Shown piece after piece: positions 29,844 through 38,421 of a stretch of 53,616 nucleotides of DNA. Positions within the stretch are counted from its first letter, which is position 1. The number at the start of each line of letters is the position of its first letter. The stretch covers positions 1-53,616 of the forward strand of contig JAEUPF010000108.1 in NCBI GenBank assembly GCA_016790425.1. The letters run 5' to 3'. The notes beneath the pieces were generated by a model. It did no database searches. It was not told the DNA's origin and was given only the letters and a program-made list of their open reading frames with translations. The position numbers and the translations under genes are program-made. Source of the stretch: Rubrivivax sp. (lineage in GTDB: Bacteria > Pseudomonadota > Gammaproteobacteria > Burkholderiales > Burkholderiaceae_C).

Positions 29844-32669
29844 ATGCCTGACGCTTCGGCTCGCTCTTCGCCTCGCTCTCCGGCTCGCTCTTCGCCTCGC
29901 TCTTCGCCTCGCTCTTCGCCTCTCGCGCGTCTCGCCGTCGGGTGCCGTCTTCTCGAAGGCCGCGGCGCTTCGCTCGCCGCCTGGTTCGCCACCTCTGCCG
30001 CCGCCTTGCTGCTGGCCGGTTGCGGTGGCGGCGGTGGCGGCGCGCCGGAGGACCTCACCCAGGGCGAGTTCTCCGGCACCGCCGCGGTGGGCCGCCCGGT
30101 GGCCGGCGGCACGCTGGAACTGCGCTGCGCCAGCGGCACGCGCACCGCCAGCACGGGCCCCGACGGGCGCTATCGCGTCGAGCTGGAGAAGTCGCTGCAG
30201 CTGCCGTGCGTGATGTTCGTTCGCGACGGCACGGTGGGCGGCCAGCCCAACCGCGACAGCCTGGCCGGCATCCTGCTGCGCCTGGGCGGCGTGGCCAACG
30301 TGACGCCGTGGACGCACCTCGTCGCCGCGCGGCTGCTCGGCGGCGAACCCAACAGCGCCATCCGCAGCATGTCGGCCAGCGAGCTGACGCGCCTGCTCGC
30401 CGAGGACAAGGTGGCGGCTGCCCGCGCCTTCGTGCGCGAGCAGCTGGCCAAGGTGCTGGGCAATTCGCCTTCGGCGGACATCGACCCCATCGGCACCGCC
30501 TTCGAGGCCGTGCCGGGCAACGGCATGGACGACCTCGTCGCTGCCATCCAGCTCGGGCTGGCAGACGGCGGCAAGAGCCTGAGCCTGGCCGCGCAGGAGA
30601 TGGCGCTGAACGGCCTGGAGATGTACTTCGTGCCCAAGACCTGCCGCGCCGGCGTGCTGACCGGCTTCGGCGGCAGCTTCACCGACGTGATGGTGCAGAC
30701 GCCCTATCGCCCGCCGCCCAGCGGCGCCTTGGGCGGCACCGACAGCTACGGCGGCACCGCCGATGGCGACAGCGGCGGCGGCGGCGTGGGGGCGGGCGTG
30801 GGCGGGTCGCTCGGCCAGTTCCTGCGCACCCGCGTCGAGGTGCGGCGCGCCGACGGCAGCCTGCTCGGCTCGGCGACCACCGACAACGACAGGGGCATGG
30901 CGACGCTCGTCACCTGCGACTACCGCGGGCCGCTGCGCATCACGCTGCGCGGCGAGCGCGCCGACGCCACCTACTACGACGAGGCGCGCAAGGTCAACGT
31001 CTCGTTCGCCGGGCGCAGCATGTGCGCGGTGCTGCCCGACCGCAGCAAGAACATCGGCGTGACGCCGCTGACCAACGCGGCCTGCGCCTACCTCGACGAA
31101 CTGGTCAAGGGACGTGCCGCCACCCCGGGCCGCGCACCCTGGGCCGACGCAGCACTGATCGAGCAGGCCAACGCAGCGGCATTGAAGGCGTACAACGACA
31201 ACGCCGGGCCGAACTTCCGGCTCGACGACATCACGCGGCTGCCGGTGGTGATCGGGCAGAGCCTGGACCAGCAGCAGGACGTGCTGGGCTTCAACCCCAA
31301 CGGCATCTACGCCGCCGTGCTGGCCGGGCTCGTGCAGTCGGCCGGGCGCTACGACCCCGACACACCGTCGCCGGCGCTGTCGTTCACCGACCAGATCGCC
31401 AGCGACCTGAGCGACGGCGCGCTGGACCATGCCACCGCCGCGGGCGGCTCGCCGTTCGCGGGCGGCACGCCTTCGTACCTCGTCGACCAGATGGCGATGC
31501 AGACGCACTCGGACGCGAGCGGCAACGCGCTGCGGCTGGGCGACGCGGCGCTGCGCAGCACGGGGACCTCGGTGGTCAAGGCCATCTACGTGCCGGGCTG
31601 GCACCGCGAGAACCACTTCAATCCTTTCTACCCGCAGCCGTACTCGGCCAGCGCCGCGCTGCGCGGCGACGGCTCGGTGGTGGTCAGGATCGTGCGCAAC
31701 GCCGTCGCCGGCTACGCCCCGCAGTTCGACTATCCCGAGCTCGTCACGCCCGCCGGCGTGCGCATCGTCGACTTCCGCTTCATTCCGCCGACCGACGCGC
31801 TGCGCGTGACCTCGACGCCGGCCCAGATCGTCGCCTTCTCCGACAAGGGCGAGGTGCACACCCTCACCGGCCTCGACTTCGCCTGGGTGCTGACCAGCGG
31901 CGCCCAAGGCAAGGTCATCGACGTCACGCCCGCGCCGCGCCACCAGGGCGCCGCGGAGGTCATCCGCCTCACGTCGGACGGGCGCGTCAGCGGCGAGGAA
32001 GTGGAGACCAAGCTGCCGAGCGGGGCGCGCTTCGAAGCCATCGGCGAGCTGGGCGCGAGCAGCTTCCACCTGATCGACGCCGATCGCGCCCTCGGCGCGT
32101 TCATCGGCGGCGGCGACCGCTACGACCCGGCCGGGCGCAACGGCTGGTTCGCCAGGATGCCGCCGTTCCGCGGCCTGCGCGCGAAGATGGTCGGCGGCAG
32201 CGGCAACATCGCCCGCGCCTTCACGACCGGCGACCCGCCCACCGAGACCGGCACGCTGCTCGTGCTGGACATGCGCGGCCAGGTCTGGAAGGGGCCGGCG
32301 AGCATCCTGGAAGCGAACGCCGGCACGGCGCAGCGCGTGGCCGGGCTCGACGACTCCTGCTACGTGCACGTGTGGTACGTGGTCGGCTGCAACGGGGCGT
32401 TGAACTCGCTGCACGACCTGGCCCAGCCGCCGTTCAGGCTGCAAATCCCTCTCTTCCCCGGCTTCTCGCAGATCTGGCGCGTCTTCAGCGGCCAGCAGGA
32501 AAGCGGCACCGACGAGGTGACGCGCGCCGTCTCCTTCACCGGCTGCATCTATGAGATCCGCTACTCCGCCGCCGCCGGCTGGATGGTGACGCCCGACACC
32601 GCGAGCCGCACGCGCAGCGAATGCGTCAGCGCGCAGTGGTCGGGCGACCCGGTGGTCCTCGTTCGCTGA
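29844..32669 (+). CDS. Large unrecognised lipoprotein with repeat-extended signal peptide
   Basis: A 941-residue protein that I do not recognise. A lipobox LLAGC (Cys60) with a glycine tether marks it as a lipoprotein, but about 44 residues precede the hydrophobic core, of which 8-26 are repeated SSPR units encoded by the 12-base tandem repeat. Residues about 70-165 resemble a carboxypeptidase-regulatory-like beta-sandwich. Later are a Gly-rich loop (GGTADGDSGGGGVGAGVGG) and a region reminiscent of RCC1- or propeller-like domains. The ATG at 29844 sits eight bases after GGAGG (29831-29835). It is 39 bases after the caspase-like gene and likely co-transcribed with it. Confidence 0.7.
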   Translation: MPDASARSSPRSPARSSPRSSPRSSPLARLAVGCRLLEGRGASLAAWFATSAAALLLAGCGGGGGGAPEDLTQGEFSGTAAVGRPVAGGTLELRCASGTRTASTGPDGRYRVELEKSLQLPCVMFVRDGTVGGQPNRDSLAGILLRLGGVANVTPWTHLVAARLLGGEPNSAIRSMSASELTRLLAEDKVAAARAFVREQLAKVLGNSPSADIDPIGTAFEAVPGNGMDDLVAAIQLGLADGGKSLSLAAQEMALNGLEMYFVPKTCRAGVLTGFGGSFTDVMVQTPYRPPPSGALGGTDSYGGTADGDSGGGGVGAGVGGSLGQFLRTRVEVRRADGSLLGSATTDNDRGMATLVTCDYRGPLRITLRGERADATYYDEARKVNVSFAGRSMCAVLPDRSKNIGVTPLTNAACAYLDELVKGRAATPGRAPWADAALIEQANAAALKAYNDNAGPNFRLDDITRLPVVIGQSLDQQQDVLGFNPNGIYAAVLAGLVQSAGRYDPDTPSPALSFTDQIASDLSDGALDHATAAGGSPFAGGTPSYLVDQMAMQTHSDASGNALRLGDAALRSTGTSVVKAIYVPGWHRENHFNPFYPQPYSASAALRGDGSVVVRIVRNAVAGYAPQFDYPELVTPAGVRIVDFRFIPPTDALRVTSTPAQIVAFSDKGEVHTLTGLDFAWVLTSGAQGKVIDVTPAPRHQGAAEVIRLTSDGRVSGEEVETKLPSGARFEAIGELGASSFHLIDADRALGAFIGGGDRYDPAGRNGWFARMPPFRGLRAKMVGGSGNIARAFTTGDPPTETGTLLVLDMRGQVWKGPASILEANAGTAQRVAGLDDSCYVHVWYVVGCNGALNSLHDLAQPPFRLQIPLFPGFSQIWRVFSGQQESGTDEVTRAVSFTGCIYEIRYSAAAGWMVTPDTASRTRSECVSAQWSGDPVVLVR
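29861..29920 (+). repeat. 12-bp tandem repeat, five copies, in frame
   Basis: Five copies of TCGCTCTTCGCC, one with two changes, encode repeated Ser-Ser-Pro-Arg in the lipoprotein's N region. The unit is a multiple of three, so slippage would keep the frame while changing the length of the signal peptide's n-region. Confidence 0.92.
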
Positions 32670-32693
32670 GCGCCGCAGCCGGCGGCCGCGGCC

Positions 32694-32723
32694 CGGTCAC
32701 TCGCGGTCACTCCCGGTCACTAC
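32694..32723 (-). repeat. 10-bp tandem repeat, three copies, containing a stop codon
   Basis: CGGTCAC recurs at 32694, 32704 and 32714 with ten-base spacing. On the minus strand the first unit holds the TAG stop codon of the NAD(P)-binding gene, directly followed by a TGA. Confidence 0.85.
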
Positions 32724-33388
32724 CTCGGGCCGCGGTCGCTGACGATACCCACGCGCTGGCCGAACGAACCCGCGTCGTCGACGAGGTCGCACATCGCCAG
32801 CGCGAGATCGGGCATGCCGGTCTCGCCGCTGCCTTCGGGCAGCGCTTCATAGGCGCGGCGCGCGTGGCCGGCCGCGATGTCGTCGACCAGGTTGAGCGGG
32901 CACATCAGCGTCCACTGCAGGCCCCATTCGTCGCCCGCCTGTCGCAGCGTGCGGAGGTTGCGCAGGTGCTCGGCGGCGACGTTCTTCAGCACCTCGGGCA
33001 CGCCGTGCTCGCCGCGGGTGCCGCCGCGTGCGTCGGGCAACGCCACGCCGGAGGCCACGGCGACGATGCGGCGGATGCCGGCGCGGCGCATGCCGGCGAC
33101 GATGGCGCGCACGCTGTCGGAGAAGTCGGTGGCGGGCTTTTCGATGTCGGCCATGCCGAGGGTGCACAAGACGGCGCGGGGCGCGCCGGCAGCGCCCGCG
33201 CCGGCGCGCAGCGTCTCGTCGATGGCGCCGCTGTCGCGCGCGTCGCCGACGATTGTTTCGACGCCGGCTTGCTGCGGCAGCCTCGCCGCGTCGCGCACCA
33301 GCGCGCGCACCGGCCAGCGGCGGCGCTGCGCCTCGGCCAGCAGCAGCCGGCCGGTGCGCCCGCTGGCGCCGAACAGGGCTACGGTCAT
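32720..33388 (-). CDS. NAD(P)-binding Rossmann-fold protein (atypical SDR / NmrA-like)
   Basis: A 222-residue protein of the atypical short-chain dehydrogenase group. It starts MTVALFGASGRTGRLL, the glycine-rich NAD(P) motif GASGRTG at residues 7-13, followed by a VETIVGDARD motif and a helix carrying the usual RRIVAVASGVA strand. No Tyr-x3-Lys catalytic pair is obvious, so it may be an isomerase, reductase or redox sensor. The ATG follows a GAGGAG site. It lies 20 bases downstream of the maleylacetate reductase gene on the same strand and is most likely co-transcribed. The exact reaction cannot be read. Confidence 0.85.
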   Translation of the reverse strand: MTVALFGASGRTGRLLLAEAQRRRWPVRALVRDAARLPQQAGVETIVGDARDSGAIDETLRAGAGAAGAPRAVLCTLGMADIEKPATDFSDSVRAIVAGMRRAGIRRIVAVASGVALPDARGGTRGEHGVPEVLKNVAAEHLRNLRTLRQAGDEWGLQWTLMCPLNLVDDIAAGHARRAYEALPEGSGETGMPDLALAMCDLVDDAGSFGQRVGIVSDRGPR

Positions 33389-33408
33389 GGTCGTTCTCCT
33401 CGAAAGCG

Positions 33409-34515
33409 TCAGTCGGCTGCCGGTGCCGCCCCGTCGTAGGCGCGTTGCAGCAGCGCGCGCAGCGCGGCGCGTTCGAGCGGCCGCGGGTTCGGGTACGGGG
33501 TGGTCACCGCCAGGTCGGCGGCGCGGTCGATGCCGGCGGCCGGCATGCCCAGCGCGCGCAGCGAGGTCGGCGCGCCGTGCCTTGCCGCCAGCGCCTGCAC
33601 CGCGCGCGGCACGGCATGCTGCACGTCGGCGGCCGCGTCGAGCCCCGTGAGGCCCAACGCGCGCGCGATGCGCGCCATCGCTTCGGGCGCAGCGGCGGCG
33701 TTGTAGGCCAGCGCGTGCGGCAGCACCACGGTGTGCGTCTGCGCGTGCGGCAGGTTGAAGGTGCCGCCCAGCGTATGGCACAGCTTGTGGTGCAGCCCCA
33801 TCGCCACGCTGCCGAGCACGGTGCCGCACAGCCACGCGCCGGCCAGCGCGTCGCCGCGCGCTTCGATGTCGCGCGGGTCGCGCGCCAGCGCCGGCAGCGC
33901 CGCGGCGCTGGTGCGGATGCCTTCCTCGGCCATCAGCGCGACCACCGGGTTGCCGTCCGGCGCGTACAGGCCCTCGGCGGCGTGGGCGATGGCGTTGAGG
34001 GCGCTCGTCACCGTCATCGGCAACGGCAGCGTCAGTGTCAGCTCGGGGTCGTAGATGACCGTCCTGGGCAGCACGCGCGCATCGCGGCCGGTCTTCTTGA
34101 CGCCGCCTTCGGTGAGGCCCCAGATCGAGGTCACTTCGCTGCCGGCATAGGTGGTGGGAATGGCGATGATCGGCAGCGGCGAATCGGGCGGCGCTTCGAG
34201 CGCGATGGCCTTGCCCAGCCCCGTGGTCGAGCCGCCGCCGATGGCCACGGCGCAATCGGCGCCGAGCCGGCGCGCCGTCTCGCGCGCTTCGCGCGCGGTC
34301 TCGACGGGCACGTGCATCGCCGCCTTGGCGAAGACGCCGGCGGCGCGCTCGCCCAGCAGCGCGGCGACGCGCCCGGCCGCATCGGCCTGCTCCGGCGTGG
34401 CGAGCACCAGAGCGCGCCGGGCGCCCAGCCGCTCGACCTCGGCGCCGACTTCGCGCAACGCGCCGGCGCCGAAGACGATGCGCGCCGGGGCGGCGGTGTA
34501 GGTGAAGGCATTCAT
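33409..34515 (-). CDS. Maleylacetate reductase (iron-containing alcohol dehydrogenase family)
   Basis: A 368-residue enzyme of the iron-type alcohol dehydrogenase family, best matching maleylacetate reductases, which convert maleylacetate to 3-oxoadipate in chloroaromatic and hydroxyquinol breakdown. The NAD motif GGGSTTGLGKAIALE, the PTTYAGSEVTSIWG segment, and the metal-site sequence LHHKLCHTLGGTFNLPHAQTH are diagnostic. The start at 34515 matches the family's MNAFxYxAxPxRIVFG opening; the longer upstream frame is not supported. Its usual partners (hydroxyquinol or chlorocatechol dioxygenases) are not in the window. Confidence 0.9.
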   Translation of the reverse strand: MNAFTYTAAPARIVFGAGALREVGAEVERLGARRALVLATPEQADAAGRVAALLGERAAGVFAKAAMHVPVETAREARETARRLGADCAVAIGGGSTTGLGKAIALEAPPDSPLPIIAIPTTYAGSEVTSIWGLTEGGVKKTGRDARVLPRTVIYDPELTLTLPLPMTVTSALNAIAHAAEGLYAPDGNPVVALMAEEGIRTSAAALPALARDPRDIEARGDALAGAWLCGTVLGSVAMGLHHKLCHTLGGTFNLPHAQTHTVVLPHALAYNAAAAPEAMARIARALGLTGLDAAADVQHAVPRAVQALAARHGAPTSLRALGMPAAGIDRAADLAVTTPYPNPRPLERAALRALLQRAYDGAAPAAD

Positions 34516-34765
34516 CGCTGGTGTGCTGCGTGCCGCGTGCTGCTGCCGCTGCGCAGCAGGGGTCTCGATTGAAGCCGAACGCGGCCCGCCGCCGCAAGCC
34601 GCGGAACACCCGGCCGGCGAAGAACTGATTTCCGCGCCGAACCGCTGCGGCCGGGGTTCGCCCCGGGGGCCGCCGCGGCCCGCCGGTGCTTCAATGCCGG
34701 CTCGTCGCACCCCGCGGTCCTTCGCCGCGCCGCCGCCCTCCTCCACCGCAAGACGAGCCGCCGCC

Positions 34766-35794
34766 ATGCTCTTCCCCACCACCCTCGTCGGCAGCTTTCC
34801 GCAACCCGACTGGCTGATCGACCGCGAGAAGCTCGCCGGCCGCTTTCCGCCGCGCGTGCGCGCCAAGGAACTGTGGCGCGTGGCCGAGCCGTATCTGCGC
34901 GAGGCCTGGGAAGACGCGACGCGGCTGGCCATCCGCGCCCAGGAAGACGCCGGGCTGGACATCATCACCGACGGCGAGATCCGCCGCGAGAGCTACTCGA
35001 ACCGCTTCGCCACGGCGCTGGACGGCATCGACCTCGACAACCCGGGCAGCGCGCTCGACCGCTCGGGCCACCCCAACCCGGTGCCGCGCATCACCGGCCC
35101 CATCCGCCGCCGCCACGCGGTGGAGGTGGAAGACCTCGTGTTCCTGAAGTCGCAGACGAAGAAGCCCGTGAAGATGACCGTGCCCGGCCCCTTCACGATG
35201 AGTTGCCAGGCGCAGAACGACTACTACACCACCGACGCCGAAGCGGCGATGGACTACGCGGTGGCGGTGAACGCCGAGATCCGCGACCTCTTCGCCGCCG
35301 GCGCCGACATCGTGCAGGTCGACGAGCCGTACATGCAGGCGCGGCCCGAGAAGGCGCGCGAGTACGGCCTGGCGGCACTCAACCGCGCCCTCGAAGGCAT
35401 CACCGGCAAGACGGCGGTGCACATCTGCTTCGGCTACGCGGCCATCATCCACGTGCGGCCGAGCGGCTACTCGTTCCTGCCCGAGCTGCGCGGCTGCCCG
35501 TGCCGCCAGGTGAGCATCGAGACAGCGCAGTCGCACCTCGACTGCTCGGTGCTGGCGACCCTGCCCGACAAGGAGATCATGGTCGGCTGCATCGACCTGT
35601 CGGACATGGCGGTGGAGACGCCTGAAGTGGTCGCTGCGCGCGTGCGGCGGGCGCTGCCGTACGTGGCGAAGGAGCGCGTGATCCTGGCGCCCGACTGCGG
35701 CATGAAGTACCTGCCGCGGGCGGTGGCGGTGGGCAAGCTGCGCTCGATGGTCGCGGCGGCACGCATGCTGCGGCGGGAGCACGAGCCCGGCTGA
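34766..35794 (+). CDS. Cobalamin-independent methionine synthase-like (MetE C-terminal domain) protein
   Basis: A 342-residue stand-alone relative of the MetE catalytic domain. It starts LFPTTLVGSFPQP, has the zinc ligands His219 and Cys221 (VHICFGY) and Cys311 (APDCGMKYL), with Glu240 or Glu252 as the fourth. It lacks the MetE N-terminal half, so it may be a methyl or alkyl transferase acting on another thiol, as the epoxyalkane:coenzyme M transferases of this family do. It heads a same-strand run of four genes, with gaps of 27 bases and then overlaps, which suggests a specific catabolic or salvage role. No MetE partner is present. Confidence 0.85.
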   Translation: MLFPTTLVGSFPQPDWLIDREKLAGRFPPRVRAKELWRVAEPYLREAWEDATRLAIRAQEDAGLDIITDGEIRRESYSNRFATALDGIDLDNPGSALDRSGHPNPVPRITGPIRRRHAVEVEDLVFLKSQTKKPVKMTVPGPFTMSCQAQNDYYTTDAEAAMDYAVAVNAEIRDLFAAGADIVQVDEPYMQARPEKAREYGLAALNRALEGITGKTAVHICFGYAAIIHVRPSGYSFLPELRGCPCRQVSIETAQSHLDCSVLATLPDKEIMVGCIDLSDMAVETPEVVAARVRRALPYVAKERVILAPDCGMKYLPRAVAVGKLRSMVAAARMLRREHEPG

Positions 35795-35821
35795 CGCCCG
35801 CGCCGTCCAGCGAGGAACCCC

Positions 35822-37216
35822 ATGAGCCTTCACCAGCAACTGAAGCAGCGCGCCGCCGCCGCAAAGCCCATCCGCGTCGGCCTCATCGGCGCCGGCAAGT
35901 TCGGCGCGATGTACCTCGCGCAGGTGCCGCGCATCCCCGGCATGCAGGTCGTGGCCATCGCCGACCTCTCGCCCGACGGCGCCCGCCGCAACCTGGCACG
36001 CGTCGGCTGGCCCGACGAGGCCACGCGCGCCCGTTCCATCGACGAGGCGGTGGCGCAGAACCGCACGCACATCGGCGAGGACTGGCGCGCCCTCGTCGCG
36101 CACCCGGCGGTGGAGGTGGTCGTCGAGTGCACCGGGCATCCGGTCGCTGCCGTCGAGCATTGCCTGGCCGCCTTCGCGCTCGGCAAGTCGGTGGTCAACG
36201 TCACCGTCGAGGCCGACGCCTTCTGCGGCCCGCTGCTGGCGCGGCGCGCCGCCGAGGCCGGCGTCGTCTACTCGCTGGCTTTCGGCGACCAGCCGGCGCT
36301 CATCTGCGACCTCGTCGACTGGGCGCGCACCTGCGGCTTCCCGGTGGTGGCCGCGGGGCGCGGGCACAAGTGGCTGCCGCATTTCGCGCAGAGCACGCCC
36401 GAGACGGTGTGGGGGCACTACGGCCTCACGCCCGAGCAGGCCGCGCGCGGCGGGCTCAACCCGAAGATGTTCAACAGCTTCCTCGACGGCAGCAAGCCTT
36501 CGATCGAATGCGCCGCGGTGGCCAACGCCACCGGCCTGGCGGTGCCTTCCGACGGGCTCACGTACCCGCCGGCGAGCATCGCCGACATCCCGCGCGTGAC
36601 GCGGCCGCGGAGCGAAGGCGGCGTGCTCGAGCGCAAGGGCATGGTCGAGGTCGTCTCCAGCCTCGAAGCCGACGGCCGCCCCATCGCCTACGACATCCGC
36701 ATGGGCGTGTGGGTCACCGTCGAAGGCGAGACCGACTACATCCGCCACTGCTTCGAGGAGTACAACGCCCAAACCGACGACAGCGGCCGCTACTTCACGC
36801 TGTACAAGCGCTGGCACCTGATCGGCCTGGAAGTGGGCCTGTCGGTGGCGAGCGTCGCGCTGCGCCGCGAAGCCACCGGCGCCGCCGCCACCGAAGCCGG
36901 CGGCTGGCGCGCCGACGTCGTGGCCACCGCCAAGCGCGACCTGAAGGCCGGCGAGGTGCTCGACGGCGAAGGCGGCTACACCGTGTGGGGCAAGCTGCTG
37001 CCGGCGGCCACCTCGCTGGGGCTGCGCAGCGCCGGCGGCGCCGGCGGCGGCCTGCCGCTGGGCCTGGCGCACGACGTGACAATGGTGCGCCCGGTGCGGC
37101 AAGGCCAGTGCCTCACCTGGGACGACGTGGCCATCGACACCGGCACCGAGGCGTACCGGCTGCGCCGCGCGATGGAAGGCCTCTTTGCACCCGAGCGCAT
37201 CGCCCCGAGCCGCTGA
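35822..37216 (+). CDS. COG4091-type NAD(P)-dependent oxidoreductase with SAF-like C terminus
   Basis: A 464-residue protein related to predicted homoserine dehydrogenases. The N-terminal Rossmann fold has IRVGLIGAGKFGAMYL (residues 17-32) and an ECTGHPVA motif, followed by a central catalytic-like domain (GRGHKWLPHF, LNPKMFNSFLDGSK) and a C-terminal SAF-like domain (VVATAKRDLKAGEVLDGEG). Such proteins often accompany sugar-acid or amino-acid catabolism. Its stop codon lies inside the first unit of the 12-base repeat. The next gene starts within its last 32 bases. The substrate is unknown. Confidence 0.85.
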   Translation: MSLHQQLKQRAAAAKPIRVGLIGAGKFGAMYLAQVPRIPGMQVVAIADLSPDGARRNLARVGWPDEATRARSIDEAVAQNRTHIGEDWRALVAHPAVEVVVECTGHPVAAVEHCLAAFALGKSVVNVTVEADAFCGPLLARRAAEAGVVYSLAFGDQPALICDLVDWARTCGFPVVAAGRGHKWLPHFAQSTPETVWGHYGLTPEQAARGGLNPKMFNSFLDGSKPSIECAAVANATGLAVPSDGLTYPPASIADIPRVTRPRSEGGVLERKGMVEVVSSLEADGRPIAYDIRMGVWVTVEGETDYIRHCFEEYNAQTDDSGRYFTLYKRWHLIGLEVGLSVASVALRREATGAAATEAGGWRADVVATAKRDLKAGEVLDGEGGYTVWGKLLPAATSLGLRSAGGAGGGLPLGLAHDVTMVRPVRQGQCLTWDDVAIDTGTEAYRLRRAMEGLFAPERIAPSR

Positions 37217-38339
37217 CCAGCCCGCCGACCCAGCCGCCGACCCAGCCGCTGACCCAGCCGCTGACCAGCCCGCTGACCCAGCCGCGGCCCCAGCCGCGGC
37301 CCCAGCCGCCGCCCCGGCCGCCGGCACCCACGCCGACGCCGCCGCCGTTCGCATTTCCCCCGGCGCCGCCCGCGTCGCCCTCGGCGCGCGCTGGCGCCGC
37401 CGCGCGGCCGGCTGGAGCCCCACCACGCGCGGCCTGCTGTGGACCACGGCGGCGGGCTTCTTCTTCTGCGTGCTCAACGCGCTGATGCGGGCGCTGGCGC
37501 TGTCGGTCGACCCGCTGCAGTCGCAGTTCCTTCGTTATGCGATGGGCCTGCTGGTGCTGCTGCCGGTGGTGCTGTGGCGCGGCTGGCGCCGCTACGTCGC
37601 CAAGGACATCGCCGGCCAGTTCTGGCGCGGCGGCGCGCACAGCGCCGGGCTCGTGCTGTGGTTCCTGGCCCTGCCTCACATCCCGCTCGCCGACACCACC
37701 GCGATCGGCTTCACGGGGCCGCTGTTCATCATGATCGGCGCCCGCGTCTTCTTCGGCGAGCCGATGCACTGGGAGCGCTGGCTGGCCACGGCGCTCGGCT
37801 TCGCCGGCGTGCTGATCGTCGTCGGGCCGCAGCTCGGCCTCGGCCTCGGCGGCGGTGGCGGTGGCGGCAGCGGCGGCCCCTCCGGTGTCTGGCACCTCGT
37901 GATGCTGGCCAGCGCACCGCTGTTCGCGGCCAGCTTCCTCATCACCAAGGCGCTGACGAAGCAGGAGACGGCCGGCGTCATCCTCGTGTGGCAGTCGCTC
38001 ACCGTGACCGTGTTCAGCCTGCCCCTGGCGTGGTGGCACTGGGGGCCGCTCAGCGCTGCGCAGTGGGCCGGCTTCCTGATGTGCGGGCTGCTGGGCAGCA
38101 GCGGCCACTACTGCCTGACGCGCAGCTTCGCCGCCACCGACATCTCGGCCACGCAGCCGGCGAAGTTCCTCGATCTCGTCTGGTCGGCGTTCTTCGGCTT
38201 CGCGTTCTTCGGCGACGTTCCCACCGAGACCACGGTCGTCGGCGGCTCGGTCATCGCCGCGGCCACGTTGTGGGTGGCACGCCGTGAAGGCCGCCGCGGG
38301 GCGGCCGCGGCGCGCCTGGGCAACGGCGGCGGGCGCTGA
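37185..38339 (+). CDS. EamA/DMT-family transporter with repeat-encoded N-terminal extension, TTG start
   Basis: A 384-residue member of the drug/metabolite transporter superfamily, with ten predicted membrane helices in two EamA modules, from GLLWTTAAGFFFCVLNALMRAL to the last helix TTVVGGSVIAAATLWV. No ATG or GTG precedes helix 1; the best start is TTG at 37185, five bases after GGAAGG, overlapping the previous gene by 32 bases. This predicts about 80 cytoplasmic residues before helix 1, many of them Asp/Pro/Ala repeats from the tandem repeat. A Gly-rich loop (GLGGGGGGGSGG) lies between helices 5 and 6. It probably exports or imports a metabolite of the neighbouring enzymes. Confidence 0.75.
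   Translation: MHPSASPRAADQPADPAADPAADPAADQPADPAAAPAAAPAAAPAAGTHADAAAVRISPGAARVALGARWRRRAAGWSPTTRGLLWTTAAGFFFCVLNALMRALALSVDPLQSQFLRYAMGLLVLLPVVLWRGWRRYVAKDIAGQFWRGGAHSAGLVLWFLALPHIPLADTTAIGFTGPLFIMIGARVFFGEPMHWERWLATALGFAGVLIVVGPQLGLGLGGGGGGGSGGPSGVWHLVMLASAPLFAASFLITKALTKQETAGVILVWQSLTVTVFSLPLAWWHWGPLSAAQWAGFLMCGLLGSSGHYCLTRSFAATDISATQPAKFLDLVWSAFFGFAFFGDVPTETTVVGGSVIAAATLWVARREGRRGAAAARLGNGGGR
37210..37317 (+). repeat. 12-bp tandem repeat, nine copies, spanning a stop codon
   Basis: Nine variants of CCGCTGACCCAG run from inside the end of the COG4091 gene into the transporter gene. The first copy contains the TGA stop of the upstream gene. In the transporter frame it encodes Ala-Asp-Pro-Ala units. 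Confidence 0.9.
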
Positions 38340-38421
38340 AGCGGCGCGGCGATACTGCGCCACGGGCTCGACAGGCCGAACGAGCGAGCCCGCGAAGCCG
38401 ACGAGGGAGCACGAACCGTCC

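Noticed and set aside
28515-32444. A 1,309-residue minus-strand open frame
   Set aside because: Antisense to the caspase-like and lipoprotein genes, low-complexity composition, no start context.
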